Below are positions 60,452 through 64,000 of a stretch of 64,000 nucleotides of DNA, in pieces. Each line of letters starts with the position of its first letter. The first letter of the stretch is position 1. The position numbers and the translations under genes were made by a program. The DNA comes from Fasciola hepatica (taxonomy: Eukaryota > Platyhelminthes > Trematoda > Plagiorchiida > Fasciolidae). The notes beneath the pieces are model-generated. The model saw only the letters and a list, made by a program, of their open reading frames with translations. It did no database searches and was not told where the DNA came from. The stretch spans positions 19,852,001 through 19,916,000 of the forward strand of contig CANUEZ040000024.1 of assembly GCA_948099385.1 (NCBI GenBank), read 5' to 3'.

Positions 60452-61357
60452 CGTATCCATGATGTCGTTTTCTACTTGACGGACAATATGTGTATCAGCA
60501 TTAGGGTGCTTCTGGACCTGCGTTATCCGATAATCAGAATCTTTGGTGACCGTAGACTGTAACAGCATGGAATTAAAAATAGCTGAATGGAGAATAAAGC
60601 GGCACTAATCACGAAGTAAATTTACGACTTACTCACCACTCATCACTCAATACACAACTATCAGAATAACAACGAGCGCACGGGATTGTCACCCTAGAAA
60701 CTCCAGAGGATCTTCAATGTGAAACTTATGATTTTGAGCTTGTCCAAGGCTTTGTAACCTGAGAACTGCTCAAAGTAAGACAAGTCTGGGTTAACATCTC
60801 ACTAATGCTACAACTATAATCTCTTGGTCTACAACAGATATTTCCATGTCAGAAAACAAACAATGCCGAATTTCACGGCACTCAGATCACGATCGGGAGT
60901 CCCGTAATCAGGAGTCAACAAACTAAAATGACAAGGTTGGCTTTGATCTTTGACTACAAAACTCAGGTAATCATATTCCCCGACAAAACAACAATGACCT
61001 GATATGACCTCCAGACCTGTGTGGTTTGCCGACGTGCATTGAATGGATACAAAGAATACATGTGAAATATTTAATACCTTCACTTGGCGACCGTCGGCAG
61101 TAGTTTCATCGAATTCAACACCGAACTGGAAAGATATTTCAGAAGTTTTGAACGTTGATTCTGTCTTCATGGTCAGTCCGTCTTCACCGAACTTTGTGAT
61201 GGTTACAGTGGGTTTAGTATTTTCAGCAATTTTTCTTGTCATGTACCCGACACCTGTTTATAGCTTCAAAAAACAATGACCACTTACCGAGTTCGACCAT
61301 GACCTTATCGAAGTCTCGAGAATCCACTAGCTTCCATTTTCCGATAAATCCAGACAT
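60452..61357 (-). CDS. Fatty-acid-binding protein, exons 1-3 of 4
   Basis: Cytosolic lipid carrier of the FABP/lipocalin superfamily. Exon 1, 61357-61288, codes [24 protein letters not shown], which holds the FABP signature. Intron 1 (61287-61254) is only 34 nt, GT-AG. Exon 2, 61253-61078, codes [20 protein letters not shown] to TTADGRQVK. Intron 2 (61077-60557) is 521 nt. Exon 3, 60556-60452, codes [20 protein letters not shown] to NDIMDT, ending at donor GTAAGT. Exon lengths of about 24, 58 and 35 codons match the classical FABP gene (24/58/34/17). The protein so far is 117 residues against the usual 132-133. The last ~16 residues were not found with confidence. Exon 3 resembles trematode FABPs most. 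The gene may be functional if exon 4 lies beyond the LINEs. Confidence 0.88.
60557..61077 (-). other. Intron 2 of the FABP gene
   Basis: 521 nt from donor GTATTAAA to acceptor TTACAG. The exon 2 frame stays open through much of it by chance (to 60829), which gives a misleading longer open frame. Confidence 0.75.
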
Positions 61358-61460
61358 GTCAGAAAAAGTTGACTGGGTAACTTATTACCTGAGGAGAAAA
61401 TAATCGCACTTAAACCGAAATTACACAAAAAGGTGATACTTGATACTCACTAGTGAATAT
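61358..61460 (-). promoter_or_regulatory. FABP 5' leader with probable intron
   Basis: Upstream of the ATG, an acceptor-like TTTTCTCCTCAG ends at 61389 and a donor CTA|GTGAGTATC sits at 61450. This implies a 62-nt intron in the 5' UTR. No TATA box was identified further right. Confidence 0.45.
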
Positions 61461-62764
61461 TAACTGATTCCCTGTCTGACGGATTAAAACTTTTCGGTCC
61501 TTTCCGGCCAGGCAAATGATCGACCAGAATGGAACACATCCTATCAGTCAATCGTCAGTTGATTAAACTAGAAGAGGCAAACTCGTCCCCAAGCAACACA
61601 CTCAAACTTGTACTCTTTGGTGCCAGCAAGGCACGACTGAGGGCAAGCTTAGGGTGACATTACAATTTTAGGGCAGGGCTACAGGGGCCTTTGAGGGATA
61701 AGTGTGTGCATGCCCACAGTTCGGAAAAAGTGCGTACAGTACCTCGTTTAGGTCTTCCAATACCAAGTTTTATTTTTTTTGCCCAAATGACAGTCATACT
61801 TATCCACTTCCTGCCGTTTTAAACCAATATTTTACTTTTTTCAAAAAAGACCGTATATTATATAACAATATAGGTACGTTATGCAAATTTACAGTACTTC
61901 AATTAACAAATAGGCTATAACACATATTTACATCAGCAACGAATGCTAATTACTTGTGGATCATATACCACAAATATTTCTTCCCTAAATGCCTACAGCA
62001 ACGTGGGAAATGTGCTACTTCGATGGGTCAAAATCGGCACAATTTATGGTCACCACACTTTGAGTATTACAACTAATTGCAATCAGTTGGTTGGTTAGCA
62101 GATAACTGAAGAAAAACTAGCATTGCTTACGGTTCTAGGTTAACAGAACAGAAAGAACACATTGATATACTCCTTAGAAGTATCATGATGTGCATGCAAT
62201 TCGTATAATTTCATTTAATATTTATCCCATGCAACCGATACAAGTTACAAACGCAGAACATGTTCATTCGCACATGGTGCAGACTGGGTGTGGGTGGTTC
62301 GACGCGCTCAGATGAAGCTGCGGCTTCCCTCAATACTGTAGGAAGTCATTCCACGGCAGGTAGGATAACAAGACTTGCAGCTCAGCTAATAAGTCCAGAT
62401 TCTTGAGCGAGTGAGCATTAATATCTCACTGTGCTTTGAGCGCTAAAGTATTTCCTTGGCACCTTGGGATTGACGGTTTTAATTTCAGAGTAAAATCGGG
62501 TTCAATACCGGAAAAAGCAGGGACTCGAAATTTTAACAGGCTGACAGCTAGAACACGACACACACTGAGTTGAGGCAAATGGAACAAGGTTTGACCCATG
62601 AAAACTACTGCAGTGAAGCAGAATACAAGCAGGACGAGGAAAAAAAAGCAGCGAATCAAAGACTGGTAGTGCAGTGGAAATGGGACACGTAAGTGGGATT
62701 TCGATAGGTGTAAGTGATGAGTGACAGGTATATGCGTTTAAAGTAGGGAAGAGAACACTAATGG
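61461..62764. other. Presumed upstream region of FABP; unrecognised
   Basis: No repeat or gene recognised. Promoter elements of the FABP gene probably lie near 61460-61700 but nothing distinctive was seen. Confidence 0.3.
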
Positions 62765-62956
62765 TCAAGCATTGTCCAAACTAGCCTTGAACTGTTTGAC
62801 AGTGAGAGTGGACACCACTTCTTCCGACAGTTTATCTCGTGCACTAACTACCTTAAAAGAACGAATTAGCCCGGATACTTCACAGTGCGGTTTCTTCAAA
62901 TTTGGGTTATGCCCTCCAAGGTCGTGGTTCACGTCCAGTTCAGAGGGGTACATTAT
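62765..62956 (-). pseudogene. LINE RT C-terminal fragment (CR1/Jockey-like)
   Basis: Minus frame GGHNPNLKKPHCEVSGLIRS then FKVVSARDKLSEEVVSTLTV and KQFKASLDNA. The pattern F-x-x-R-x-V-x-x-W/K-x-x-L-P/S-E-x-V-V-...-F-K-x-x-L-D is the usual end of CR1/Jockey-type LINE proteins. No other part of the element is visible. Confidence 0.55.
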
Positions 62957-64000
62957 TTGTTTCTTTATTTTATTACATGCTTGCGCACGGGTGCATTGGA
63001 AGGGATATACACTCCATAGTTACAAGGGCCCACTGAACTATCAGGGATAATCAGCAACCGAAGAGTGAAGAAATACATAAGGTCCCAACGGGTCAAGTGT
63101 GGTCACGATCCGGACGACAGTGGATTACTGTCTACCACCCTGTTACTGTAGTCCTTCTCGGTTGTTCAAAAATTTCAGTAAAGTTCCCTCATCCGTCTCC
63201 GGTCGAAGGAGAAAAGTCTTAAGTTTACCAACCGTCGATGCACGGTCTCTAGGACTTTTCAATCCCTAACGAGCGGGAGATTCTGTGTCTGCACAGTATT
63301 TCAGATGAGGATGGGCAATGGCTGTATAAAGTGGGACCAAGACCCCGGGGATCTCTGGAATCGATTGCCCTTCGGAATTAACGTGAAGCCTAATGCGCCT
63401 TACTGGCTACGGCGGCATACTGAGTTGACGTCTTAAGGGACTCGTGGATTACTAAACCCAAATCCATCGTTTCTGTAACTGCTCGAATCTTGCGAGGGTT
63501 TATTGGGACAAAGCGCCGCGTGGACGGCGCTTCACTCGATAGAATTTGATTACATTTACCAAAAATTCAGAAGTAGGCCCTAATTTTCCGACCATGTGTG
63601 AAGGTCAAACGTGACACCTGGTGTGCGGTAAATCATTGGTTTGGCTCTGGACCGGGGTGTCAAGTTTCTGGAAGCGAAAATTCCAAGTGAATTTCCCGTT
63701 ACTTCCCAAGTAGCACATGACCCCTCACTGTGCCCATTTTTACTCAAGCCTGGAACCAAAGGATACCCTCCTTGACAGTTTAATATTTAACTACCAACCA
63801 CAATCTGGAGAAAAACGGGAAAAATAGAGGATTTGTGGGAACTCAAGAGGGCAGTGAATATTTTCGGATTTTATTCAGGACAGGATTCTAGGGCGAGATT
63901 AGGCGCGAGCCTAACGTGCGTCTAGATACTTGCATCGGTAGGGTTTGGGGAAACGCCACTGGAGCCTCAAGTTTGAGTTTGGTGTACTGCAATTTCAGCT
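62957..64000. other. Unrecognised sequence
   Basis: No gene recognised. A perfect 8-bp-arm hairpin lies at 63511-63532 (AAGCGCCG...CGGCGCTT). Confidence 0.3.

Noticed and set aside
60829..61242. 137-codon uninterrupted FABP frame
   Set aside because: It runs from exon 2 into intron 2. The part after RQVK is not FABP-like, a donor GT follows AAG, and exon 3 is found further on.

Overview
This is eukaryotic, flatworm-like DNA, most probably from a digenean trematode. The host-type gene is a small fatty-acid-binding protein (FABP) gene at the right end. It has the classical FABP exon lengths and a 34-nt intron. The mobile-element content also fits: CsRn1-type Ty3/gypsy elements with a tRNA-Trp-like primer site and a C-H-C-C Gag finger, GIY-YIG Penelope-like elements (PLEs), an RTE-type LINE, and long (AT)n tracts. 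Species cannot be named from the sequence. No bacterial operon, CRISPR array or rRNA was seen.

Layout. 1-3211: a decayed minus-strand gypsy body, broken by a plus-strand solo LTR (1828-2135). 3212-8640: a gypsy element with both 308-bp LTRs, all pol domains and several inactivating lesions. 8641-15089: mostly unrecognised sequence with two short dispersed repeats and an (AT)n tract. 15090-23400: three PLE remnants, a (CA)n tract, an (AT)n tract and a second solo LTR. 23400-28750: unrecognised. 28750-34550: two more PLE remnants, a SINE-like repeat and two hammerhead-like tails. 34551-34891: two tRNA-like units in inverted orientation, bracketed by a 16-bp direct repeat. 35600-37700: two weak exon candidates and another SINE-like repeat. 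38590-42548: a third gypsy body without recognisable LTRs. 42890-44985: short repeats. 45003-51259: a complete but decayed gypsy insertion with a 4-bp target duplication and a PLE 3' fragment nested between its primer site and gag. 51260-54870: unrecognised. 54870-59749: two RTE-type LINEs meeting tail to tail. The minus copy is intact except for one in-frame TGA. 59790-60234: a LINE-tailed composite repeat. 60452-61357: FABP exons 1-3. 62765-62956: a scrap of another LINE.

The genes do not form a pathway. The window is a heterochromatin-like graveyard of retroelements around one identifiable host gene. The most unusual signals are: (1) in both complete LTR elements the two LTRs are almost identical except for a cluster of differences in the terminal 33-46 bp of U5; (2) the palindromic tRNA-like pair with its flanking direct repeat; (3) the nearly intact LINE lying head-on to its decayed relative; and (4) the FABP gene, whose last exon is missing or damaged beside a LINE-tailed insertion.
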